Shown one piece after another: positions 24,201-34,249 of a stretch of DNA of 64,000 bases (positions within the stretch are counted from its first letter, which is position 1; each line of letters starts with the position of its first letter). Location: assembly GCA_905221605.1 (NCBI GenBank), contig CAJNDS010000357.1:1-64000 (forward strand), in the 5' to 3' direction. Below the pieces are notes generated by a model. That model ran no database searches. It saw nothing but the letters and a program-made list of their open reading frames with translations, and had not been told where the DNA came from. The position numbers were made by a program, and so were the translations under genes. The DNA comes from Symbiodinium natans. Lineage: Eukaryota; Sar; Dinophyceae; Suessiales; Symbiodiniaceae.

Positions 24201-26412
24201 GTACGTCGTGCTAGGATGTCGTAGTGTAGGAGCTGATTGCTTTGGGTGGAGCGCCGGCCGGGCACTTATCTCCATGAGACCATGGCTTGCCTTCCGAGCT
24301 TCTCATACAGGGTCCTTTAGGATTTTAGGGTATGGCTGGACATCGGTTTTAACGTTGGATGAACGCCAGCCATTCGAACTGCTTGATATATTCCAACTTG
24401 TTGTCTTTGTCGATCTCTTGAAAGCAATTCTAAACTGTTTTTGCCTGTGCAACAACCGGCTGCTTGCAATCTGTTTCGAGCCTCTGGCTGCTTTGAGCCC
24501 GAAGCAAAGGCTTGGAATCGGTACCAATCTTCCTGGAATGCTGTCCTTCGGCACTTGATTCTACTTTGCTTGCCCATGAACTTGGCCTAAAAATGCTTAG
24601 ACGCAATTAAACGCATTATGTGGAAACAAAGCCCTTTTGTGGCCCCGGGGCCTCGGGGGGCCAAGCCTGCCGGAGCTTCAGGAGGCGTTTTGAAGCCTTG
24701 GAGGGTAGCCAGAAAGCAAAACCTTAAACCCTTAGCGCTTTTTAAAGAACACCCCCAGAATCATCGTGATTCCAACGCAGCTCTGGGAGGCTTTGCAGAA
24801 GCCTTGAATAACTTGCTCATGATGAACAGCAAACGGGCCTATTTCGCACCCGTATCTGGCTGGGATTTGTTGAGCAACCCACATAAGCATGTAATGTTTC
24901 TTTCGTTGAACCGGATAAACGAGGCACTTTGGCCTCGCTTTGGAAACAGGCTTAACATCGATTTTAATGCAGGTGCCCACCGAAATACAGGGTGGCTGGG
25001 TGGGTTCGAAGATGACTCGTAACATAGCCTGACACCAGCAACCGGCTTAAAATCATCCAGGTGCCAATGGAAGCACAGCAGGCTCAGGCCACAAGCCCGG
25101 ACAACGGGCCGCCTTGAAGTCGATCCCAAGCCAGGGGTCAAAGCTCGCCCTCGACAGGCAAATCTCTCGGCTCGGACTTGGCTTCAATCCCAAGTTTAAA
25201 CCGAACTTCACCCACCCCCCCTTTAGAGGCTTGTGCCCGCTGTTACCTGAGGTGGCTGTCAATCAGCTGGAGTATCACCCCTGGGTGCCACAGGTCCATC
25301 GAGAAACCGTTGACTGGTGCCACAGGCCATTGGGATTTGCCTAGGCATGCTAAATGTGCTAACTGCCGCGAATTCCAGCATCTTGCAGTTGTCGGTCCTG
25401 GCAAGGAACGGCGTAGTTGTCACAGCCTATGGCTCCATGGGCGCGAAGCCTATACTTATCCACCCATCAGCAATGGTCACTTCTCGCAATTTGGGTCCTT
25501 TTCACCAGGCCTTGTCCATTACAAAGAAGGAAGCGAGAGCCGAGGCAGCACCTCCTATGCTCCGCAGATCATCAGCCAGGCAAGAGACGAGTTGTCAGCT
25601 TGAGCTCCCGGAGCTGCAGAAGCATTTATGTGCCAGGGAGCTCTCCAGCAAATCGGAGCGCCTTGATGGGTCAGTGGTCAAATCATGTCAAGGCTTTTTG
25701 TGCAGTTATGTGCAGTTGCTGCTTGGGGCCTGTGACCCAAGGAGTGGCATGGCAAGACTGCTGGGCAGGTGCTTTTGCGATGGGCAGTACAGTCGGCTCC
25801 CGTGAGTTGCGGGATAACGTGGGTGTGAGGGCTCGTGGCATCTGGCTGAGGCATAATGTCAGTGTCATTCCTGGCACCTCAAATCCAAAGCATCAAGCAG
25901 CAGCTGGGATGGCACCAACTGGTTCGGAGATTGTTCTGATGTGCAGTCCACCGCAAGAGCCGTCTGTTCAATGCGGTAGAGTCGTGTGAGGAGAACTTAC
26001 AAATTTTTGACTTCGAGCTTGGCAGCTCGGCGCTCAGCTTTCAATTTCATTGGCAGTGGCTGCAGTGGCTACGTGTGCAGACACGATCAGACACGCTTCG
26101 GGTCAAGCGGAATCATACGGAAGACAGCACGTGACTGTCAGATGGCAGGGGAGTTGATGCGTACTCTTCCAGCGTCAGAAGAATTGAGGTCAGGAGATGG
26201 CTCTGCTCGACAGCATTCCGGAAAGTGAGCGGATGCTTCACTTCGGTCATACGCCCGATGTGCTCGAGTAGCATGCTGAAGTTCAGTTCGTGTTTCGGCA
26301 TGGTGCTCTTGCGAGAGAAAGGGTTCGCACGCCAGGGTCTGTGCAATCTTAGAGCTTGATGCTATTTGATGCTCTGCACAGCACGTGGAGTACCGCAGCT
26401 GCCAGATGCCAG
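21211..26412 (+). other. 5.2-kb host intron of the PKHD1L1-like gene
   Basis: The exon ending at 21,210 (phase 2, TG|GTCCTG) and the exon starting at 26,413 (AG|G) join to rebuild a Trp codon, giving PGFTGWHRSNLAAGCHRGW. That is the expected order in this protein family (PAGFW, then N-x-AAG). The intron contains the aldo-keto reductase gene described separately. Its first 400 bases (21,230-21,600) show no coding signal. Confidence 0.65.
22380..26080 (+). CDS. Aldo-keto reductase, nested in an intron
   Basis: Aldo-keto reductases reduce carbonyl compounds with NAD(P)H in a TIM-barrel fold. Family motifs occur here in the correct order, each in its own small exon. They are GGRHLDTAQIYGNHKA (from 22,380), VPREEIFLTTKIYPNDFGW (from 22,812), YVDLILLHF (from 23,754), QETWLALQRF (about 23,941), GQVRALGVSNFGPRQMQE (from 24,085), VAVNQLEYHPWVPQ (25,252), NGVVVTAYGSMGA (25,406), VLLRWAVQ (25,769), NVSVIPGTSNPKH (25,851) and EENLQIFDFEL (about 25,989). 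The catalytic tetrad Asp (LDTA), Tyr (IYGN), Lys (TTK) and His (LLH) is intact, as are the NADP-binding SNF region and the IPGTSNPKH loop. Nearly all these exons start at AG|G. The N-terminal 40 or so residues, expected between 21.3 and 22.4 kb, and the exact stop were not located. Confidence 0.75.
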
Positions 26413-27580
26413 GCACCGGTCGAATTTGGCTGCAGGCTGCCACCGCGGCTGGCGTGTGCGGCTGATTGGAGGCGTCGCCGGGCAACAGACCGACTTGACG
26501 TTCTTCAACAACTCGGCACATGCGAGTGGATTTGGATGGCACCTGAAACCACCTCATGCACCGCCCACCCTGAACGTGTTCCAGAACTTTACAGCTTTCC
26601 GGTGCTCCACGGGCATGTTCTACTATGGCACGGGAAACATCTTCCACGATGATCACAGGTTCATTGAGTGCGGGACCGGTCATTTCATGAACCATCTCAG
26701 TAATGGGCCACACACGGCGCCTTTCTACCACAACCTGGTTTTGGTTGGCAATATCAACCAGGATGCTACCTTCTCACGCGGCGGAGTCGGCATAAGAGGA
26801 CCAAAAGACAATGAGTATTTCTATGTTTCTGGGCTGACGGTCATAAACTATTTCACGTCCGCTGTGCTCCATGGCTGCTTCGAGACCACCTGCACAATGA
26901 GGTACGAGCGCATCCAATGGTTCAACTCTACCAGGAGAACCTTCAACTATGCTGCGCAGTCTGGCATCTTTTGGGATATGGATGGAACGCTGACTGGATA
27001 CCCCAATGGCTTCGTCTCTTTGGACTATGAGTACAACCATTGGCCGGGAATTTGTTCTGTCGTTCCCGAGCATGTAAATGGTGTTATGTGCGGTGCCTCA
27101 GACGGCTCGGTGCGAATGAGACGTTTGTTGGTGAACGAGCAGCAGCCTTGGCAGCTGGATGGCAAAGACATGAGGGTTCGAACCTCTGCCGGGTTCGATC
27201 ATGTGAAGTACGACACGAAGAAGCTCAGTGGATGGCCAGTCGTTGTGGTTGAGAATGAGACGTTTGACATGCGTGTCGACGACCCCAATGATTTCCAAGA
27301 ATTGTCTTTCCTGTACTCCACGCGTCCATATGTGATGGAGGAACTTGGGTACATCTACAACAAGACCACGCCCAAGGACGAAGCCATTATTGTTCACGTG
27401 AACTTCACTGACTGGCGGGATCACTTTGATGCCTCGGCGTCAACCGCGCTTGCACCTCAGGATGCGTTTCCTTTGCGTCTTTTCACGCCTTGCGGTGATG
27501 CTGGACTCTGCATATTTAGCAGTGAAAGGCTTCACATCACACGCAGCTGCTCAAGACAAGAACCACGCAGCTGCAGGTAG
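26413..27580 (+). CDS. PKHD1L1-like protein, 3' exon (beta-helix/C-terminal part)
   Basis: After an AG|G acceptor the frame stays open to the stop at 27,578-27,580. It encodes NLAAGCHRGW, TDLTFFNNSAHASGFGWHL, a series of parallel beta-helix turns (FYYGTGNIFHDDHRFIECG) and SGIFWDMDGTLTG, the 'DMDG(S/T)LTG' motif conserved near the end of PKHD1L1, TMEM2 and CEMIP proteins. N-glycosylation sequons (NFT, NST, NET, NKT) fit an extracellular location. The last 30 or so residues look unlike the family, so the real exon probably ends before 27,500 and continues elsewhere or stops. No transmembrane anchor was found in this exon. Confidence 0.75.
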
Positions 27581-27749
27581 CATGAGTATTATAAATGCAG
27601 TTGCAGGCCTTAGTATGTCCCACTGTGCCTTGGTGAAGAATGTCAATGTGTAGAACATGCAGAACAGACTCGAGCGTCAAGTCTCAGGCATCTTTTTTAT
27701 AGAGGGTACGCTGTGCCTTGGCATGTTTGGCTGCAGTTGTCTGCGGCCC

Positions 27750-28437
27750 GCTGCAGCTGGTGGCATGCCGCCTCCGTTGGTTCGGGGATTGAGAGAGTTT
27801 GAATTGCCGGGCTCTGGTCGACTCGTGCAGGGAGGTGCAGATGCGGTCCGGTGTTTCTACAAAGAGCCAGGAACTGTCATCGTCAACTGTGCGCGTCGCA
27901 CTGGGGCAGCGAGCGTAGAAGTTCGGGGAGAAGTGGACATCTTCTGGTTGCCCATGACGGAAGCCAACATGGAGGAAGCATGCAACCGCTACTTGAACGA
28001 GTATGGACAAACTCTCCTTGCTGCTTGGCTTCATGCTTGGCTTCATTCTAGACGCTGGACGGTGCTCAGCAAGCGAATCAAGTTCTCGTGTGCTGTGCAT
28101 GTTGTGTGAATGGAGGATGCATTGCAGAAGGGCAAGACGGTGGCGGTGCACTGCAGCGTGGCTGAGACAAGCATGAACAGCACAAACTCTGCACAAAATC
28201 TCACAAAAAACTGCATTGGATTCTTATGGCCATATGCCTGTCTGGAATCATGCACCGACCTGAGGTCAGGAAGGTGTCCATCGATCACTGGAGTTTGCCA
28301 AGCAGCTGCACTCACGAGCCACGGGCGCAACGAAGACGCCGGAGGGTGTGAAAGGCTCATTGGCGATCCTTATCAACTTGTGCTTTTTTTGGAATCATCG
28401 GTTGAATCGTGGTGATATGAAGGGCCCAGCATTTTGA
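27750..28437 (+). CDS. Dual-specificity-phosphatase-like protein
   Basis: Three pieces match the order of a dual-specificity (Cys-based) protein phosphatase. The first is YKEPGTVIVNCARRTG (about 27,858-27,905), resembling the 'G-I-T-x-V-L-N' strand. The second is VDIFWLPMTEANMEEACNRY (about 27,934), resembling the '+ip+.D' strand. The third is LQKGKTVAVHCS (28,122-28,157) joined to EGVHRSLEFAKQLH (from 28,270). Removing a 112-base GT-AG intron (28,158-28,269) gives HCSEGVHRS, a perfect HC-x5-R-S active site with the expected Gly. The frame ends at the TGA at 28,435-28,437. A stop at 28,107-28,109 must be spliced out, probably with an AG|G acceptor before 28,116. The substrate is unknown; an RNA 5'-phosphatase or lipid phosphatase of the same fold is possible. 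Confidence 0.6.
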
Positions 28438-28750
28438 GGACGATGCTTCCGTTCCAGGGTAAGTTCACGAAGCTGACGTGACGACAAACATCATGTTCCA
28501 TACAGTGAAAGCGAGACCTGAAAGGCATCCCAAACCGATTCTAGAAGGCAAAAGGCTGCAACCACTTTTGGCATCAAGGTCTGGGCTCCTTGCCCGAGGT
28601 GGAGGGATCCGCACCCTGGCAAAGAGAAGCATGTTGTATTGGCATCGACTCGATGGCCCAAACCTGAGAGGGAACCGAAGCCGAGGATTGTAACGAGGAC
28701 GAGGAGGCCGAGGAGGCTGAGGAGGCCGTTGACGTTGCTACCGTGGAGAG

Positions 28751-29083
28751 ATGCGAAGGACGCGTGCCGACTTGAAACGGCTCAAAGGCCTGACAAGGGA
28801 GCAAAAGAAGCTGGAGATCGGCGAGCCATTAGCCGCGTTAGCCCAGCTTCGGGCGCTTCTCACAGCGTCGCCCTTTGCAAACATGGACGCTGCACCGGTG
28901 GACGCTGCCGACCTGCAGAGAGCTGAGAAGTGTGGTTGGGGTCGCACGTCGGCGGGGGCGAGAAGCAGAATCCTCGTTCCTAGTCGGGTTCGGGGAGGTG
29001 TGGAGGCAACGCGGGATTGGCGGCACATGCAGCGTGCTGCATCACTCGCTATGTATCTATGCTCTGAAGAGTCTGTTTCATGA
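28751..29083 (+). CDS. Candidate ORF, 110 aa
   Basis: The ATG at 28,751 opens a 110-codon frame with a charged, helical N-terminal half (LKRLKGLTREQKKLEIGEPL) and no known domain. The preceding 60 bases are GAGGAGGCC-rich and encode an acidic run in another frame. It may be one exon of an unrecognised gene extending to about 29.5 kb, where another open stretch (29,340-29,500) is seen. Confidence 0.25.
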   Translation: MRRTRADLKRLKGLTREQKKLEIGEPLAALAQLRALLTASPFANMDAAPVDAADLQRAEKCGWGRTSAGARSRILVPSRVRGGVEATRDWRHMQRAASLAMYLCSEESVS

Positions 29084-29089
29084 GTGGCT

Positions 29090-30600
29090 TGAATGTCCGA
29101 GCCGGCCATGCCCGCATAAAAGAAAGCTTGTTGCCTGATTTGGAGCGATCTTTTTGTGTACTACTGCATGTCAGATCGCTGCATCAGTATCAGAGTGGGC
29201 TTCTGTTTCATGCTGAGCCAAGGCGTCGACTGGACCGCATGCCGACGAGAGATGACCCATTCGGCTCGCACTCCATGATGCTGTGGTTGGGGAGCCTGGT
29301 ACAGGATTCTACTGCGCAGCAATACTGAGTCTTCTTCGATCCATAGGGTCAACTGTAGCTTCGAGGCAAGACGAGTGTGATGAGTTCAACCTGACGGACG
29401 AGGTCTCAGACAAGTGCAGCTTGTCGGCAATCCGGGTTGCGCTCACAGACTTGGGCAATTCGTGGGCTGCAAAGCTAGCTTGCAGAACTCATGATGGACG
29501 TAAGCCTCGTCGTGAATATATGCAAGCCGGAGGGGGTTTCCGGTGTGATCTCTCTCCACAGCCTGTGATCGTTTTGTACTCAGACGCTGACGCCAGGGTC
29601 GGGCAGCGCCACAGGCGGAAACCGGAAAGTCACCCGAGAAACTATACCTTGAATCTGAGAAGAGGAACAGGTCGGGGACACCCGGACATACTTGTAGGTG
29701 GCGACGAGTGGGGACAAACACCGGCACAAAGGTCTGAAGGTAGCGCCGTCCGGCCTGTCCGTCCTAAATCACCACCCTGGAGAAAGCATGAGGCTGTGAA
29801 GAGTCACTTTGCTCAAGCAATTGAGGTGGTGTTTACGTGAATGACACCGGGCTGGCGTTGAAGGCGGGGAGGGGCTTCAGCATGCAAACCTCCTGGCACC
29901 TGGTAGGTGTATCCCCAGTTTGTCTGTGAACTGCCCGCGCCTTGTCGCTTGCACTTTGCCGAACCCCCAATTCCTCCGCCACAAACGCTGCCGCACATGC
30001 ATCTGGCTCCAAGGTAGGCCCCGAGCTGTTTACGAAGATGTTGAAAAAATACCTGTCAAGCAGCAATGCCGCACACAAACTGCGCACCGCAGTTGCAGAA
30101 GAGCTTCTCTCCGGGCTTCATCCTTTGCTGTGTTCGGCCGGCCTTAGCACTGCCCTACCAGCTAATTGTTTTTTAGGGAACCTTGCAATGGGAACCTGGG
30201 GTGCTGCTGGACTGGAAGTCTGGACCCGAGACGCGGAGGCCTGGCGGTTTGATGTCCGAAAAGCTCTCTTGCGACATTTCCTGTTTTGTAGCTTCCGGGG
30301 TAACATGCGTAGGACGAGGACTTGCTTACTACTATTTTGAGTGTGCTCCGACGTTTTCGATGCTGTGGTTACGTATGGTTTAGGTTCTAGACCAGGTGTT
30401 GGAAGACTAAAAATCGGGTGAGGTGCACCTGTTTGCAGGCCACATTTGGAGCTGCAGATCCGTAGAGTAGGAGTTGCCGAATCCGAATCTTACTATGCAT
30501 AGGCTTACGGGTCGGGCAGCGCTCTTGCCGGCATCTCCTGCAGTGAAGCTCAACTGCGCAACAACCAAACCTTGTCAGGCTGCCAGGCGTCCTTTTGAAC
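29090..30600. other. No gene assigned, upstream of PARG
   Basis: Open stretches at 29,340-29,500 and 29,930-30,340 (plus) have no recognisable family. This interval should contain the promoter and any 5' exon of the poly(ADP-ribose) glycohydrolase gene, but neither can be seen. Confidence 0.35.
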
Positions 30601-30615
30601 GATCCCTCCCTGCAG

Positions 30616-32130
30616 GACTCCGGGGTTTGCATTGTGGCAAGCTATGGCAAGCTCACCCTTGCTCCTTCCAAAAGCTTGACACAAGCCGCAGATCATGTCT
30701 CAAGCTCAAGTCAAGGGTATGCCCGTGAGCTTCGTGCATCTGTGACTCGCATGGCCGACCTCCTGTTGCACGCTGCCTTTTTTGACGAGCAATGGCCAAG
30801 AGTATCTGCAGGTCTCTCGCAAGTCCAGTCCGCCAAAACTTCCTGTCAGCTCCGTGAGGCCTTGCAGCAGATTTCTGCAGATCCCAACTTTCATTGTGTC
30901 AGGGCCGGCAAACCCGACTTCGAGGCCGTGCTGGATGAGATTCCCGAGACGCAGGAATTCTTCGACTCCATTCTCCCCAAGATTGTCTGCCTGGCCCAGC
31001 AGGCCCCTAGGTTCAGGCACAAAGCGGTGCCACTGCTTGTGCAGGGCAAGGCAGCCACGGCAAGCTTTACGTACGCTGAGGCCGCAACGCTCCTGGCCTT
31101 GGCCTTCCTTGGGTTGCTGCCGGGCGGTCGGCCAAGCATGGCACCCTTGTATTTCCCCAAGGATGGCTGTGGCTTCCCGCCGAACACCGAGAAGCTCCGC
31201 TGCTTCCTGAATTACTTTCGTCAGCTTGGGGGCGTTGAGGGCGCTGAGGTCAATGAGGATTCGACGGAGAGAGGGGAAGTTTGGATCAGCCGCTTTGTCG
31301 ACTCCAGCCACGACCTGGAGGATTTGAGGAGAAATTCTACTCCTCTCTGTCTCTGCCGAATGCAGGACTTGAGAACCCCAATCTACGACTCAGGTGCAGC
31401 ACTGCATGTGGATTTTGCCAACGCCAGTGTCGGAGGTGGTATCTTCTTAAATGCTCCTGGGGCCACGGCACAGGAAGAAATCACTTTCGCGACCCATCCC
31501 GAGCTCTCACTGGCAACACTTCTCTCATTGCCTCTGCATGATGACGAGGCACTTCTGATCCGTGGTGCCAGACGGTTTTCTCGTCATACAGGCTTCCTGG
31601 ACACCTTTGCATATGCTGGTGCCGTGAAGCAGGACGAAGCGGTGTTGTCTGCAGACGTGGTTCAGATTGTCATTGATGCACGGATGTATGATGGTGCGGG
31701 CGTTCCATCGCCGTATCGACACGACCATTTGCGACGTGGCATGCTTTAGACTTCAGACCTTTTGCTTGTGCTGTAGCGTGCAGAGTCTGACTTAACATAC
31801 TTAACCAGTGCTGTCCCAGGTTTCAAGTTGAGGATGCCATGCGGGACTTGCACAAAGCACTTTGCGGATTTCGTGCGGCCAAGCTTAGCCATCCTGATCG
31901 AGGCTTTTGCGCAACTGGCAACTGGGGTTGCGGTGCTTTTGGTGGGTCGCCTGCAGTGAAGCTGTTCGTGCAATGGGTGGCAGCCAGCCTGGCTGGCCTG
32001 GAAGGTCTTGAGTACTATCCTTGGGATGACGCAGTGCTTTTCGGGTTGCTTGGGCTTTGTATCAGGAACCATTGCCGCAGATCCTTGCATAGAGCTGATG
32101 CGGGTAATTTGCCACTCGGTTTTGACCAAT
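30616..32130 (+). CDS. Poly(ADP-ribose) glycohydrolase
   Basis: PARG removes poly(ADP-ribose) chains from proteins after DNA-damage signalling. Exon 1 (30,616-31,742, after AG|G) carries the helical N-terminal part of the catalytic domain (FFDSILPKIVCLAQQAPRF, then TYAEAATLLALAFLGLLPGG). The signature follows at 31,408-31,485: DFANASVGGG, then eight residues, then QEE with the catalytic Glu pair, then a TFATHPELS strand. RRFSRHTGFLDTFAYAG follows. Exon 2 (from 31,820) carries ATGNWGCGAFGG (about 31,909-31,944), the second hallmark of the family, then FVQWVAASLAG. The 77-base intron is GC-AG (AT|GCTTTA, AG|G). The frame through YYPWDD ends near 32,130; the last residues may be intron. No long regulatory N-terminal region like the mammalian one is seen. 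The start codon is unresolved; the first in-frame ATG is near 30,751. Confidence 0.88.
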
Positions 32131-32139
32131 CAGGTTCAT

Positions 32140-33900
32140 GAGACAGGCCGAGACTCTCGACGCTTTCTCGAGAGCAACAGTCGGTCAGTTGTGGACAGCC
32201 GTCCTTGCTGCAGCTTCCATGCAACTCTCGCTTGCCAATGAAGCTCTTTGGCCAGCATTTCGTTGTTGTAGAGCGAAGCTTGCGTGCCTGATTGTGGGCC
32301 AGCATGGTTGATGCATCATGTTGTGACAGGCGCGTCGCTACCCTGATGACGGCGCTGAGTTCCTTCGAAGTGTTCTTAGCGTGATGAAAGACACCTGAAC
32401 CGTGACATGGGACATCACGGGACTTTATTCTGATATGTGACGGCACGAAGCTGCAGCTGCGAACGTGGTGCACATCAACAAGTAGAGCGAGCTGTCCGAG
32501 TCGTGCCACTTCACACAGGAGATGCACCTCCAGTCATCCTGGAAATCATTCAAGGCAGTTGCTGCGCGCACTGGAGAAGGTTCCAGGCTGGTTGTGTCTA
32601 CATAGCGATGGGCGGGAGTTCGCCTGGCGGCGCAGAAAAAGCAAGAACAGCACGAACACACAAGTACCTCGAAAGAACCGTTGGCGCAGTGTTGGAGCGC
32701 GCTTTTGAGAGTTTCAGACGTTTAGGAGCTTCCGCGTCTTCCATTGAATGTCCCGAGACAGTGCCCGGCTCTCTGTGAAGCCCTTGACACCACAGCTTAC
32801 AGCTGTGACATGCACTGCTCTTTGTTGCAATTCCCCCAGCAAGAGAGCATCATCCCTTGACGCCTGAGGTCCCGGCAGGTTTCGATTGCATCCACCGCTT
32901 CAAAAGAAGCTCCAGGCTGTTCTGCTTAGGCTGCAGAAGAGTGTATGATGTCGGTACACGCATCGCAGGGAAGCCATGAATCCTTGTGTTTTCCAACAGA
33001 GCCTTTTGAAACTTTGTTTAAAGCCTTCAAAGCGGCTGACTCGAGATGTTTGTTGCCTTGCAGACCGATGCAGTGCTTGCTGCCGCTCTGCTTTGCCAGG
33101 CACTCTTGCTGATCAGAAGGAAGAACTCAACTTGCGGCGCTTTGAGAATGCCGTGCGGGGCCTAGCAACGAGAAGGCTTTGCACCTTGTGTGGACCAAAA
33201 TGACCAATCCGTTTTCGGAATTCTTGACTGGGTCCACCTTGGCTCCATGCTTCTGATCCTCAACGCTCAAAAGCTTAACAAAACATCCGATGTCCCAAGG
33301 GGTTTTCTGGAGGATTGCCCGTTACGGGCCCCCAAGTCCCGAAAGCGATGGCTATCTCACATGAGACCCAACCGAAGCAGACAAATCCTTTTTCCAACCG
33401 GTACAGTAGGGGCATGAAATCTTCTAATTCCAAGGTTTGACCATGTCATCCCAAATCCCGAACGCGTTGCTGAGGTTAGCATTAAAGGCTAAAGGGAACA
33501 TGGGGTCGTTCTCAGTTTCCAGAAGCAACCGCGGCAGGAAACTTCTCTCTCAACGGCTTTCTGTAGGAGACTGCAGAGACTTTGCATATGAACCTCAAGG
33601 CGCCAAAAAGGCAACCGCTTCGAGCAAGCGAAAGCAGTCCCTTCATACTGGGGTCCCTTATCATATAGGTCCCGCGCCAAAAGAAAGAAGCCCCCAGCTT
33701 TTCGCAGATCATCGAGATCCATGCAAGCCGCACCTGCGTATTCTCGCATATTTGATGAACTTCTGAACCTGGCAAGATTCGTTTTCTACTTCTCCTCTGC
33801 ATGGCATTTGGCATGTTGAAGCTCTGTACAGGTTTGGCGTCTCAAGCAGAAGGACAAGAGGCCAGTTGGGCCAATTGATCACATTTCCTGATTGGATGTC
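32140..33900. other. No gene assigned, downstream of PARG
   Basis: Protein-like plus-strand stretches occur at 32,650-32,778 (HKYLERTVGAVLERAFESF) and 33,085-33,200 (LADQKEELNLRRFENAVRG). They could be 3' exons of PARG or a separate gene, but they match no PARG motif I know. Confidence 0.35.
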
Positions 33901-33917
33901 TGTTTTCAAAAGCCGCT

Positions 33918-34196
33918 GCAGTGATAGAGTTGGTGAAGATTGTCTTCTCGTTGGGCAGGACCTACGAGACTTCTGGCGAAGATGGCGAAGAGTATTTGCG
34001 CAAGGCGGCGGCTAAAATTGGCAAGGACCCGCTTGCGGTAATAGCAGTGCTTGGGGCACTGTTTTTAAGGCAATTGGTGCTTGTCAACGGGCATCGGCCC
34101 AAGTGCAGGAGCTCGACTTTCACGCGCCGAGCGCCAAGTCCAAGTCCTGCCAAGAGGCTGAGCTCCGAGCAACACCTTTTAGGGTTTAGGGTTTAG
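33918..34196 (+). CDS. Candidate exon next to telomere-type repeats
   Basis: After an AG near 33,916-33,920 the frame encodes VIELVKIVFSLGRTYETSGE, then DGEEYLRKAAAKIGKDPLAV and a hydrophobic helix (LAVIAVLGALFLRQLVLV). It then runs into Ser/Arg-rich sequence and the TTTAGGG tract. The first 60 residues look like real protein (amphipathic and charged helices). No family is recognised, and the exon probably ends before the Ser/Arg-rich part. Confidence 0.33.
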   Translation, partial: AVIELVKIVFSLGRTYETSGEDGEEYLRKAAAKIGKDPLAVIAVLGALFLRQLVLVNGHRPKCRSSTFTRRAPSPSPAKRLSSEQHLLGFRV

Positions 34197-34240
34197 GGTT
34201 TAGGGTTTAGGGTTGAGGGTTTAGGGTTTAGGGTTTAGGG
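34177..34240 (+). repeat. Interstitial TTTAGGG telomere-type repeat
   Basis: About nine tandem copies of TTTAGGG with a single variant unit (TTGAGGG). This is the Arabidopsis-type telomere repeat, also used by dinoflagellates. Unique sequence on both sides shows it is internal to the contig. Confidence 0.9.
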
Positions 34241-34249
34241 CTCGAGACA

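Noticed and set aside
27172-27196. tRNA T-arm-like sequence (GAGGGTTCGAACCTC)
   Set aside because: It lies inside a well-supported PKHD1L1-like coding exon, and no acceptor or anticodon arm is found around it.
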